A stretch of DNA of 64,000 bases from assembly GCA_001839685.1 (NCBI GenBank), contig MLAK01000605.1, forward strand, positions 70,371-134,370, in the 5' to 3' direction. This document shows, piece by piece, positions 31,321 to 41,252 of the stretch. This DNA comes from Tritrichomonas foetus (taxonomy: Eukaryota > Parabasalia > Tritrichomonadida > Tritrichomonadidae). Numbering within the stretch: position 1 is the stretch's first letter; every line of letters starts with the position of its first letter. The notes beneath the pieces were generated by a model. The model saw nothing but the letters and a program-made list of their open reading frames with translations, made no database searches and had not been told where the DNA came from. Position numbers and translations under genes: made by a program.

Positions 31321-33882
31321 ATGACATCAATCGCGATCGATTTTGGGAATGAAAATTGTTTAATCGCAATTCCAAACAAGGGAGGTGTTGATATTATTAG
31401 TAATCAAGCTTCACAACGAATAACGCCAACAATGGTTGCCTTTTCGGAAACACGACGATATCATGGAATTTTTGCACAGCATCAACAAATGCAAAATGTT
31501 AAAAATACACTTACTCAGATCAAACGTTTAATAGGCCTTACTTATGATTCACCAGAATTGAAAGAAATCCAAAATCTCATCACCTATCAAATTATTCCGG
31601 GAGTCAATGAAAAACATGATCAAATGCAAGAAAAAGATAACCAACAAACCCAAAATTCACGTCAGGTTGATATCAAGGTTGAATTTTTGAATCATGAACA
31701 AATTTTCAACATTCACCAAATCATTGCATATTTAATTAAAGGGCTATTTCAAATAGCTAATTTGAATAAATTTTACACTGATCGATGTGTAATTGTTGTT
31801 TCACCATGGTGGAATGAAATACAAAGAAAAATTATCATTAATTCAGCAAAAATAGCTGGATATGAAGTAGTCAGATTAATAAACTCAACCACAGCAGAAG
31901 CAATCACTTATCAAATGTATCATCGAAAATTATTACCGAATAATGAGAAAAAGTATGTGGCGTTTATAGATTTTGGTGATTGTTGCTTAAATGCATCTAT
32001 TGTTCAATATTATGATGGAATGCTTGAAGTTAAAGGCTATTGTTGTGATGAACATATTGGTGGATCTAACTTTACAACAGCTTTAGTTAACTTTTTATTA
32101 AAGACTACAAAAGACAAATACAAAATTGATCCAACAAATAATCCTAGGGCAATGCTCAGATTTTATAATGCAGCTGAAAAGTTAAAGAAAGGATTATCAA
32201 TTAATCCTGTAATGCCATTTGATGTGCCATCTTTAATGAATGATATTGATGTTAATTTTTTAGTCAAAAGAACTGATTTTGAAGAACAAATTACAGATTT
32301 GGTTCAAAGAATTGCCGAACCAATTGAAAAATCGTTGAAATTTGCCAATGTGAAAAAAGAAGACTTATTTGCAATTGAAGTTCATGGTGGTGCTTCGAGA
32401 GTTCCTGCAGTAAAAGCAAAAATTGCTGAAGTTTTCGGAAAAGAACCAACCCAATCTTTGAATCCTGATGAATGTTTTGCTCTTGGCGCAGGATTTCAAG
32501 CTGCACTTTGTTCTTCTCAATTTGTTGTTAATTTAAAGATCAAAGATGTCTTTCAATATAAAATAGCTCTTTCATATAAAGACATAGAAGGAAAAGAAAA
32601 TGTTAAAGAATTGTTTTCACAATATCAACCAATACCATGTACCAAAATATTTACGGTTAAAGTTCAAAGGCAAGTAGTCATTTCATTATATAGTGATAAT
32701 GTGAAACTTGGCGATATTGACATCAGACCTAAAACTGATGATGTTGTCAATGCTAAAGTCAAAATTAGACTCACGCAAGATGGGATTGTTGATGTGCAAG
32801 ATGTTACATACAATGAAGAAATCATTGAATCTATTAGTGAAAATAAGATAGAAAATAATAATGAAAAAGTGAATGAAACTGAAAACAAAGAAAACAATGC
32901 TGAGAATGACGCTGAGAAAAGTGTAGAAAAAGGTGAGAATGATGAAAAGAAAGAAATAAAGAAAAAGCATGTAGAAGTGAAAATTCCCTTCAGATATAAA
33001 CTTGCCTATGGACTAAGTGAGAAAGAGATTAAAGAATATCAAGAAAAAGAGAAAGAAATGATGAACATAGATTCAATGGAAGAAGCAATTGATAATGTCA
33101 AAAATTCATTGGAAAGTTACATTTTTCAAACAAAAAATGCAATTGAAAGGGATTACACTGAGTTCTTTGATCCTAATAAAATTAATGAATATAAAGCAAA
33201 AGTTGATGAAACTTTTATGTGGTTTAGTGAAAATGAATTTGATAGACTTCCTCTTCAAGAATATCAAACAAAGTTAAATGAGTTGAAAGAATTTGGTGAG
33301 CCTGCGCTCAAAAGAAACAAATTCAGGCAGCTTTTACCATCACAAATTAAAGAATTGGTAGATCGAATTGAAAAATGTCGAGCATTTTTGATGCTTGATG
33401 ATCCACTTTTTAAATATATACCGATCGAGAAGAAAACATCGCTTGATGAAGAATTTCAAAAAATAATTTCCGATATTGAAAATGCCAAAAATAAAATTTC
33501 ACAAACACCAGGTTTTATAGATGTAACCTTTGATTCAAGTGAATATAGTAATCAAATCTTCCAAGTCGAGAAGAAAGTGAACGAGTTGATGATACCTGAT
33601 CCAGAAATACTTAAAGCTCAAGCTGAAGCATCTGCACAAACAGAAGCGCAACAAGAAACACAAACAGAAGCACAACAAGAAACACAACAAGAAACACAAA
33701 CAGAAGCGCAACAAGAAACACAACAAGAAACACAAACAGAAGCGCAACAAGAAACACAAACAGAAGCACAAACAGAAGCACAAACAGAAGCACAACAAGA
33801 AGCACAAACAGAAGCGCAACAAGAAACACAAACAGAAACACAACAAGAAACACAACAAGAAACACAAACAGAAACACAATAA
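31321..33882 (+). CDS. Hsp110/Grp170-type Hsp70-family chaperone with Gln/Thr/Glu repeat tail
   Basis: An 853-residue Hsp70-superfamily protein. The ATPase domain (residues 1-390) opens with IAIDFGNENCLIAI and QRITPTMVAF, the Hsp110 style. It also holds VIVVSPWW, the phosphate-2 region AFIDFGDC, and HGGASRVPAV in place of GGSSRIP. The substrate part carries a long acidic Asn/Glu/Lys insert (about 503-550), as Hsp110s do, followed by a helical region to about 765. Hsp110s are nucleotide-exchange factors and holdases for Hsp70. The last 80 residues are a low-complexity array of TEAQQE and TQTE units. The same frame continues past the TAA with decayed copies of the array. Confidence 0.88.
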   Translation: MTSIAIDFGNENCLIAIPNKGGVDIISNQASQRITPTMVAFSETRRYHGIFAQHQQMQNVKNTLTQIKRLIGLTYDSPELKEIQNLITYQIIPGVNEKHDQMQEKDNQQTQNSRQVDIKVEFLNHEQIFNIHQIIAYLIKGLFQIANLNKFYTDRCVIVVSPWWNEIQRKIIINSAKIAGYEVVRLINSTTAEAITYQMYHRKLLPNNEKKYVAFIDFGDCCLNASIVQYYDGMLEVKGYCCDEHIGGSNFTTALVNFLLKTTKDKYKIDPTNNPRAMLRFYNAAEKLKKGLSINPVMPFDVPSLMNDIDVNFLVKRTDFEEQITDLVQRIAEPIEKSLKFANVKKEDLFAIEVHGGASRVPAVKAKIAEVFGKEPTQSLNPDECFALGAGFQAALCSSQFVVNLKIKDVFQYKIALSYKDIEGKENVKELFSQYQPIPCTKIFTVKVQRQVVISLYSDNVKLGDIDIRPKTDDVVNAKVKIRLTQDGIVDVQDVTYNEEIIESISENKIENNNEKVNETENKENNAENDAEKSVEKGENDEKKEIKKKHVEVKIPFRYKLAYGLSEKEIKEYQEKEKEMMNIDSMEEAIDNVKNSLESYIFQTKNAIERDYTEFFDPNKINEYKAKVDETFMWFSENEFDRLPLQEYQTKLNELKEFGEPALKRNKFRQLLPSQIKELVDRIEKCRAFLMLDDPLFKYIPIEKKTSLDEEFQKIISDIENAKNKISQTPGFIDVTFDSSEYSNQIFQVEKKVNELMIPDPEILKAQAEASAQTEAQQETQTEAQQETQQETQTEAQQETQQETQTEAQQETQTEAQTEAQTEAQQEAQTEAQQETQTETQQETQQETQTETQ
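33637..33882 (+). repeat. Coding tandem repeat (Gln/Glu/Thr/Ala)
   Basis: Short units of CAAACAGAAGC(A/G) and CAACAAGAAACA alternate to encode TEAQQE, TQTE and TQQE strings in the chaperone tail. The array has no T on the coding strand except at its edge, so the complementary strand is also open in several frames; those frames are not genes. Confidence 0.9.
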
Positions 33883-33978
33883 GGAGCACAACAAGGAACA
33901 CAACAAGAGGCGCATTAAGAAACACCACATGAACAATAAGAAGCACCTGATCAAAACCAACAAGTATACGAACAGTAG
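33883..33978 (+). pseudogene. Eroded continuation of the chaperone repeat tail
   Basis: After the stop at 33880-33882 the same frame reads GAQQGTQQEAH, then TAA (33916), ETPHEQ, then TAA (33937), EAPDQNQQVYEQ, then TAG (33976). Two of the TAA codons sit where the repeat pattern predicts CAA (Gln). The chaperone probably once had a longer tail, since truncated by C-to-T changes. Confidence 0.55.
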
Positions 33979-34050
33979 AAAAGTAACGAAAAAATGTTTA
34001 TAAAAGATCTATTAAAAAATCTATTCATTTTTAAATCTTTTTTTTTTAAT

Positions 34051-34063
34051 GCATATATGGTCA
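34051..34063 (+). promoter_or_regulatory. CATATATGGTCA motif
   Basis: GCATATATGGTCACT lies 80 bp upstream of the ATG at 34143, same strand. It matches the site at 20904-20917 almost base for base. Confidence 0.45.
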
Positions 34064-34142
34064 CTCACTCAGAAAAAAACATTTTTTCTATTGAATAGGC
34101 AAAAAAATCCGTTATTTCAATTCAAGACAAGAGGACAAAAAA

Positions 34143-37100
34143 ATGTATTCATCTTCTCATTCTCGAAGCCGATCGTCTATGTATTCCTCGAAACAACCAA
34201 TACACAAGAAGCCTCGACAATTGCATCTTCAGGATGATGAAGAATTGAATCAGCTCCGAGACAGATTAATCGAAACCCACGATTTTGAAGGAATTAATAA
34301 TCGAAAACTCCTGGCAATTCAGCAAAACGTCCGACAAGCCAAAAAATCGATGATGGCTTATACCTCCTTTGTTAAAGCGCGAGATTTATTTACTCTTGAT
34401 GATGAAATTTCAGAGGAATTTCACAGACGAGAAGAAGAAAAAGAAACGCAAAAGCAAAGAGACATTTATTCAAATCCAAAAATCGTAAACTACGACCAAG
34501 AAACGCAGGCGGGATTAGAGCAAATGCAAACCCGCCACGCCAAGTTAATGGACTCGCTTGATACAATTTGGAATCAGAAAATGCAGCCGCATTATTTCGA
34601 GCCATCCAAAAAGTTAACTCAAATGCAAGATCAGCTCAAGAAAAATCCAAACGATAAAGAGCTCGCTGACCAAATTGATGAAATGTATATGCAAGAAATG
34701 GAAATGGCTGAGGTTAATTACGAAACAGATTATCTAAAAGCTCGAATGAAGCTTGAAGCAAAACAAAAATCAGAAATTCAAAGTTATTACAATAAAAGAA
34801 TGAAGCAAAGACAAATAATATTAGCTGAAATTCGTCCAGTCCAACCATATAATCTCAGAAATGTTCATGAAAGAAAATCAGTTCCTGTAAAAAGACCAAA
34901 TCTACTTTCTTATGCTCACATGGCGCATAAAAAGTCGCCTGTTGTGCCAGTTGTTCAGAAGAGCTCAATTAGTACGATTTCTCGATCAATGAACACAACA
35001 AAAACTAGAAATAATAATAAAAAGAAAGCACTACCGAATTTCTTTGAAACGTCAGTACAAGCTGATTTCCAAGATAAAGAAGAAGATTACATTTATGATG
35101 AAGAAAACGCAACAGGTGGCAATTCTGAAGTCAATAATAATCATCAAGAAGAAGAAGAAATTGAAGTTATTATTGAAGAAGAGGAAGAAGAAGAAGTTTA
35201 TGAATATGAAGAAGAAGAAATTCAACCAAAGAAACCTAATTTGAATGTTCCTATTGCAAATAATGTTACATTTAAGAAAACTCGCGCAAGAAGTGCAAGA
35301 GATGATCGACCAAGAGTTTCTGCTAAATATGAGAACATTGTTGAACCTAATAACACTATTGTTCCTCCTCAGAATAATGAAAATCGTGAAGTCAGTCCTC
35401 TTTTCGCACCTCAAAATAGCAATGAAGAGAATAATGAAACTATTATTTATGAAGAAGAGGAAGAAGAAGAGGAAGCAATTGTTGTTGAAGAAGAAGAAAA
35501 TGGAGAAAATGGAGATATTATGGAAGAAGAAGAAGCTCAAAATGAAGACAGAGAAAATGGCCAAGAAAAAGGAGTAACAGTTCTTGGTGATGTTATTAAA
35601 GATGCTTTAACTGAGCAAAAGAATGAAGAAGAAGATCCAGAAAATTATCCACAACCAATGGATCCTGAAGATGGTAATAAAGATATTGAATCTAAGAATG
35701 ATAGTCTTGCTCCTTCTCCTCGAAATGAAGAAGCTGAGGTTGACAGTCTGGGGCCATCTCCACGAAATGAAGAGGCAGAGGTTGATAGTCTTGGTCCTTC
35801 TCCACGAAATGAAGAAGCTGAGGTTGACAGTCTGGGGCCATCTCCACGAAATGAAGAGGCAGAGGTTGATAGTCTTGGTCCTTCTCCACGAAATGAAGAN
35901 NNNNNNNNNNNNNNNNNNNNNNNNNNNNNNNNNNNNNNNNNNNNNNNNNNNNNNNNNNNNNNNNNNNNNNNNNNNNNNNNNNNNNNNNNNNNNNNNNNNN
36001 NNNNNNNNNNNNNNNNNNNNNNNNNNNNNNNNNNNNNNNNNNNNNNNNNNNNNNNNNNNNNNNNNNNNNNNNNNNNNNNNNNNNNNNNNNNNNNNNNNNN
36101 NNNNNNNNNNNNNNNNNNNNNNNNNNNNNNNNNNNNNNNNNNNNNNNNNNNNNNNNNNNNNNNNNNNNNNNNNNNNNNNNNNNNNNNNNNNNNNNNNNNN
36201 NNNNNNNNNNNNNNNNNNNNNNNNNNNNNNNNNNNNNNNNNNNNNNNNNNNNNNNNNNNNNNNNNNNNNNNNNNNNNNNNNNNNNNNNNNNNNNNNNNNN
36301 NNNNNNNNNNNNNNNNNNNNNNNNNNNNNNNNNNNNNNNNNNNNNNNNNNNNNNNNNNNNNNNNNNNNNNNNNNNNNNNNNNNNNNNNNNNNNNNNNNNN
36401 NNNNNNNNNNNNNNNNNNNNNNNNNNNNNNNNNNNNNNNNNNNNNNNNNNNNNNNNNNNNNNNNNNNNNNNNNGGAGCACTTACTGGAAATGAAGAAGGA
36501 AAATAACCAGAGGTAGTTGACCGATCATTAAATAAAGAAGAGGAAAATGAAAACAAAGAGGAAGAAAATGTAAACAAAGAGGAAGAAAATGAAAATAAAA
36601 AAGAAGAAAATGAAAACAAAGAAGAGGAGAATGAAAACAAAGAAGAGGAAAATGAAAACAAAGAAGTTGGAAAACTTCAAGATACTGTTGGTGGAATTTT
36701 CGGAGCACTTACTGGAAATGAAGAAGGAAAAGAACCAGAGGTAGTTGACCGATCATTAAACAAAGAAGAAGACGAAAATTATGAAAAAGATCATAACAAT
36801 GAAGCCAAGAATGAAAGTGATTTACTTCAACCTCTACCAGAAGATGAAAATGACAAATCACAAGAAAAGAAAGAAAATAAACTAAGTGACGACAAAGATT
36901 CACTCAAAGCCGAATCTGAGATAGAAGATAAGGATTCACTCAATGCTGATTCAAAATCTGGATCAAGTTCAGATAAAGATAAAACTGAATCTGAATCATC
37001 AAAATCACACAAAAGTGATATACAATCATTAAAAGCTGAATCAGAAAGTGAGAAAGAAGAAAAGGATTCACTCAAAGCTGAATCAGATCATGATTCAGAG

Positions 37101-37223
37101 CACTCAGAATCGGAAAATGAAAAGGAAAACTCTGAAAAGAAAGAAAGCAAACAAAATACAAGCCCGGGAAAAGTGCAGCTTGCTGAATCTTCAGCTCAAA
37201 CAGATGGAGATAACGATAAATGA
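34143..37223 (+). CDS. Acidic repeat protein, interrupted by an assembly gap and an in-frame TAA
   Basis: I recognise no family. Residues 1-240 are basic and helical with coiled-coil character (LTQMQDQLKKNPNDKELADQ). Residues 310-510 are Glu-rich. Then come 14-residue repeats (EEAEVDSLGPSPRN), which enter a gap of Ns (35900-36473). After the gap the frame runs to TAA at 36504-36506. The identical frame, though, stays open without any other stop to TGA at 37221-37223. It encodes NKEEENE-type repeats, a second copy of ALTGNEEGK with Glu in place of the stop, then Ser/Glu/Lys-rich KDSLKAES repeats ending QTDGDNDK. I therefore read one gene with a nonsense change or base error beside a poorly assembled repeat. 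The gap length may not preserve the frame. Confidence 0.65.
35727..35899 (+). repeat. 42-bp minisatellite in an 84-bp higher-order unit
   Basis: Units at 35727, 35769, 35811 and 35853 all encode EEAEVDSLGPSPRN. They alternate between two synonymous DNA versions (CTGGGGCCATCT versus CTTGGTCCTTCT in the middle), so the true period is 84 bp. The array runs into the gap. Confidence 0.9.
35900..36473. other. Assembly gap (574 N)
   Basis: The run of N follows directly on the 42-bp coding minisatellite and is followed by non-repeat coding sequence in an open frame. The gap very probably hides more repeat units, and its true length is unknown. Confidence 0.95.
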
Positions 37224-37462
37224 GATTCTCTGCCAGGATGTAATCAATTTTGTAAATTTTTGTGTTAAAAAACATGTTGTTTGAAATCGTATTCATCTTT
37301 TTTGTTTTTTTTACTATTTTATTTTCAACAATAATAGTTCATAATCGAAGTATATTCAATATACTAAAATATTAACGATTCAAAGAATCAACTAATATTT
37401 ACTAAATAACTTAATTAGAGACAGTACTGTAGACTCACTGACTAGGTTGGTGAAGTATATGT

Positions 37463-38173
37463 TCATTCACCAAATCTTGCTATAAATTCCTTGTATCGTC
37501 TTTTTCTTAAAATATTCATATAATTTTGTGGATAATCTTTCAAGTGATATTCAATAAAATGCTTTTCAATATTTCTAGCAGCTTCTAGCCTCTTTGAAAA
37601 CACTTTTTTGGAATAATCAGCATATTCAAAGAGCAGCATATATTCACCAACATAGTCAGTGCGTGTCACAATGTTAAAAACACATAAAATATTTAAAGTT
37701 AGATATAACCTTCTTTCAAGTGATTGTGGATCATTAATATTTCGTGTAAAAAAATTGCACATGCTTTTTTTTGTCATTCGATGCACACCAAAAAACATAA
37801 ACATTGTAATTATTTTTATGGCAATTGTTCCTAACGATGGTGAGACACCTAGATCAAATAATTCATAAAAACCTTTGGATAACGAATCTATTTCAAGCTG
37901 TTTGTACTGTTGGTTGATATATTTTTTTATATTGGATAAACTTATCCAGACTATTTGACCTTTACCTTCATTTCTGCATGCACCAAACTGTATCAGAACA
38001 GAAAAGAAATTGTAGACACTTCTTTTTTGAATATTGCATTTAGTTGATAAATCATGAATGCTGATATTATGAATTTTATTATCTTCGAAAGAGGCGACAA
38101 GATCAGCAAAAATTGAGTTTGTATTATCTGAGTTTACCGTATTTATTTCTTGTCTCTGAATCGACTTCTTCAT
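37463..38173 (-). CDS. Tandem winged-helix protein, atypical E2F/DP-like
   Basis: The 236 residues hold two winged-helix modules and little else. Module one (about 20-80) has IHDLSTKCNIQKRSVYNFFSV and then IVWISL, matching the E2F/DP pattern in which an RRVYD recognition helix is followed by a strand ending IxWxG. Module two (about 112-175) has SLERRLYLTLNILCVFNIVTRT, again like the RRLYDIxNVL helix. Two E2F-type DNA-binding domains in one chain is the layout of E2F7/8 and plant DEL factors, which bind DNA without a DP partner and repress S-phase genes. In both modules the canonical Asp after RxVY/RRLY is replaced (Asn, Leu). DNA binding and function are inferred. Confidence 0.65.
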   Translation of the reverse strand: MKKSIQRQEINTVNSDNTNSIFADLVASFEDNKIHNISIHDLSTKCNIQKRSVYNFFSVLIQFGACRNEGKGQIVWISLSNIKKYINQQYKQLEIDSLSKGFYELFDLGVSPSLGTIAIKIITMFMFFGVHRMTKKSMCNFFTRNINDPQSLERRLYLTLNILCVFNIVTRTDYVGEYMLLFEYADYSKKVFSKRLEAARNIEKHFIEYHLKDYPQNYMNILRKRRYKEFIARFGE

Positions 38174-38303
38174 TCGGATTACGATAAGCTCTTGAGTTTT
38201 CTGATTGTTGATTTCAATTTATTTTCTAATTGATCATGATTCAAATTTGTGTGATTCCTCATTATATTGTGAGAAAAATAAATTCAGATGAAAGATTAAG
38301 TGA

Positions 38304-38387
38304 ATTTTCATAGAATTGATTATGGAAATTTAATATATTTGAAATTTGATTAGATTAATGAAATAATTGATCAATTCTATGGAAATT
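38304..38387. repeat. Inverted repeat with 12-bp perfect core
   Basis: CATAGAATTGAT (38309-38320) is repeated as ATCAATTCTATG (38370-38381). The match extends outward to about 18 bp with one mismatch. The 49-nt loop contains another direct copy of TATGGAAATTTA. It lies about 130 bp upstream of the winged-helix gene start. Confidence 0.6.
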
Positions 38388-41035
38388 TATGAACAAAATG
38401 ATTAATTTGTATGTGATTATGATGAATCTTAAGCTTAATTCATGAATTATAGGCTATAAATTACGTTCTTTTACAATGTAAAATATTTATTATGTTATTA
38501 ATATGATTTAAAACAAGGATGTGAATTTCGAAAGGATGAAGTTTTACGCCTTGATAATCTTCATTAAGAACAAAAATACAACTATTAGGTGTTTTAATAA
38601 TGAATAAAAAGTTGAAAAAAAGTCATATGAGATATTTTTGCACAATTTTTTAGAAATGGCCACACATTAAATATCATTAAATATAAAAAAAACACTGATA
38701 ATACATCAATAGATCTATTATTAAGCAATATTGCTTAACCAAGCGAAACGGGTTGAATTCACATTACAATTTTCAAATTTGAGTGCTTGAAGAGATGATT
38801 AGAAATATTTCTATTATTGTACTAAAATTCTATCAATTTTTAAAAAGACCATGAATTTTTATAATTATTCATTAAAGTATTCAAAGGTATGAAAAGTGTT
38901 CATATTTGAATGATAGCATCATAAACAATATTGAATTTATTTACAATGATTGTTTTGATAGAAAAATTGTAAAAAGCTCTCGATTTACTTAGATAAAGAT
39001 ATCTCCTTCACAACGAATTTTCATCATGTCAAGTTATATCCAATATTGATACTGATATTGCAACCCTTGTTGAAATCTCATAATGTTTAAGGTTCACACT
39101 ATTTACTCCTTTAATCGGATTTTATTTCTTTGATTTTTGCAACGAAGCAACTGTGAAATGCTTTATAGTATTTCCATGAATTATTCTACCTTTAAATATT
39201 TTTATCTTTGAATAATGAAAATTTTGCGAAATTGTTACATCGATGACTTTCATTTATGTCGTTAGCTTTGATTCCAAAAACAAAAACCATTATTCCATTC
39301 TAGCCACATAAATATAGATGATCAAGATCTGCGATAAGATTTCAATTGAAAATTCTACTTTCATTGAAATTCTGAGTATCACAATTAATTCAAATAAAAT
39401 AAATCCAAAATTTTTTAAATATAAAATAATTTTTACTTGGAAATGACATTCTTTCCATGAGAAGTAATTAATTCAAAGACAATTGCTACAATTTCAGTGC
39501 TCCAAATAAAAATATAAATATTAATGAAAATGACTTTACACCGAGATCTCTTTTCGTCGAATTGGTTGGAAAAATTTGATATGATTCGATAATAAATCCA
39601 CAAAACAACGTTGATGCAAGAAATGGATTTATATTTGATTTATCATATTCTTTTTAATTAATGACATATGATTAAATAATTATTTTTATGGTGGTGCAAA
39701 CAGAACTAACATGGGAACTGAATTCTCAATACAATTTTATTTAGATATCTATCTTAATGAACAAATTCTTTTTAATTTTTATCTTCATGAATATCATCGT
39801 CATATGACTTGTTATCTAAAAACATTAGCGAAATCTTACATGAAAAAACTGCTCAAGCAATCAGTTTCTCTTTCATATTTATTTTGGATTTTGGACATGA
39901 AATCAGTCATTTCTGACATGCAAGAAGTGTTCGAACGACCGTTTACTAAAACAAGTGAATTTTGACCATTCTGTATTTCTGGATGAAATTGATTTTGGAA
40001 TTTGTGATTTCCAGATAAGATAGAATATCAATTCAATATGCATATGCCACAGAATGAAGTCGATTCGAATTGTATCATGAAGAAATAATTCACCAAAATT
40101 AAATAACATTCATTTCATCATTATTATTAAACTTTATTTTTATATTTACCAAAATTGGGAAAAAATCTCGAAATTGTTGAAATTTTAGTTTTCACCGATG
40201 AAAAGTTCTAATTTTCTGAAGTTGGACAGGAGTCATTTTATGTTTGCTGATGGCATTAAGAAAGTGCCCAACTTTTCTGCTCGTTTTCCCAATATCATCA
40301 TCAGGGAGTGAACTGCNGGAAAATGACAATAATTTCTCTTTTCAGCATAATTTGTTGATTGCCAAAGGAAGGTTCGTCTGCGAATATCGATTTTTTTGAT
40401 CTTAAGTAGCGAAATATAAAACTTTTTTGGTTTTTAACGTACGGATTCCTCACTAAAAAATATTCCTGGTGAAATAATTTCATAAGGTCAAAAATTATTT
40501 CGGAAATATACATTGATATAATATGAAAATATATCAATATTAAGAGGAAGAGTTCTTTATACTACTTATTAAGAATGTGAGAATGCCTAATATCATATAT
40601 TATCAAGTTTCCATCAAGATATTTCCTCTTAGCTTTAATAGACAAATTGAATGTGAAAAATCGATTTATTCAAATAAACGTATTATTTTTCAAATTTGAA
40701 TAGATAATAGAAAAAGTTAATATCCAAAAAATTCTGATTCAAGAAATAAAGTTAATATCCTGAATATCTTGTAGCTATATATAAATATGAAACAAAGACA
40801 TTGGACACTATCACTTGTTCAAAGCCAATAATTTTGCATTTTTCTTGATAGGAAAGGATACTATGATCATTCTTTAATGAATATTCCTGGTGAAATATAT
40901 TTAACCTTGGCTCCTCTCAAAAAATACAGAATTTGAATGAGAATCTATTTCTCAGGAATTCCGAGACAGATTTTTATATAACTTCGTTGNTTGTATTAGA
41001 CACATNNCCTATAATAACATATTCCAATTTCAGAA

Positions 41036-41070
41036 AGATTCATCGGTGAAGGGTCTATTCGCACACTTCT
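41036..41070 (+). ncRNA. Conserved hairpin, second copy of the 61820-61854 element
   Basis: This 35-nt stretch aligns without gaps to 61820-61854, with 29 identical positions and 6 transitions. It can fold as AGA, TTCA, loop TCGG, TGAA, GGG, TCT, then ATTC and GCACACTTCT. The stem pair T-A here is C-G in the other copy. Flanking sequence is not obviously shared, and Ns lie just upstream, so this may be a fragment or a divergent full copy. Confidence 0.45.
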
Positions 41071-41252
41071 GACATGCATGAGATTTTGATCAAAACGGTT
41101 ATTCGTTCAAAAACTCATGGAATTAAAAGAAACTTTTTGAAAGCAGCCAATATACATTTGAAAAATGGCAAACGAGAAAATTTTATCTTTTCAATTTTTG
41201 AATACCTCACATAAACTTTTTGTATTTGAAAGAGTAATTTAGAAAAAACAAG

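Larger units (their letters stand above)
38174..41252. other. Gene-poor 3.1-kb region with unresolved bases
   Basis: No convincing gene. It contains single Ns at 40317 and 40990 and two at 41006-41007, an 18-bp inverted repeat near 38304-38387, an 18-nt direct repeat starting AATATTCCTGG near 40461 and 40883, a conserved RNA-like hairpin at 41036-41070, and one ATGGCCA (38655). An 84-codon plus frame at 39711-39965 has no recognisable feature. It may be a decayed repeat or transposon remnant; I could not identify any transposase or polymerase fragment. Confidence 0.5.

Noticed and set aside
33535..33963. Minus-strand frames of up to 142 codons rich in Leu/Cys/Phe
   Set aside because: They are the complement of the chaperone CAA/GAA/ACA repeat array, which lacks stops by composition.
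35052..35577. Additional open frames opposite or beside the acidic repeat protein
   Set aside because: They arise from GAA/AAT-rich coding sequence read in other frames; only the 34143 frame has sensible protein structure.
31321..37223. Alternative genetic code with TAA as sense
   Set aside because: Many intact genes in the window end in TAA right after complete domains, and the in-frame TAA align once with Gln and once with Glu positions, which no single reassignment explains.
39711..39965. 84-codon plus frame
   Set aside because: Isolated in a gene-poor, N-containing stretch, with no recognisable motif and strong A+T-biased composition.
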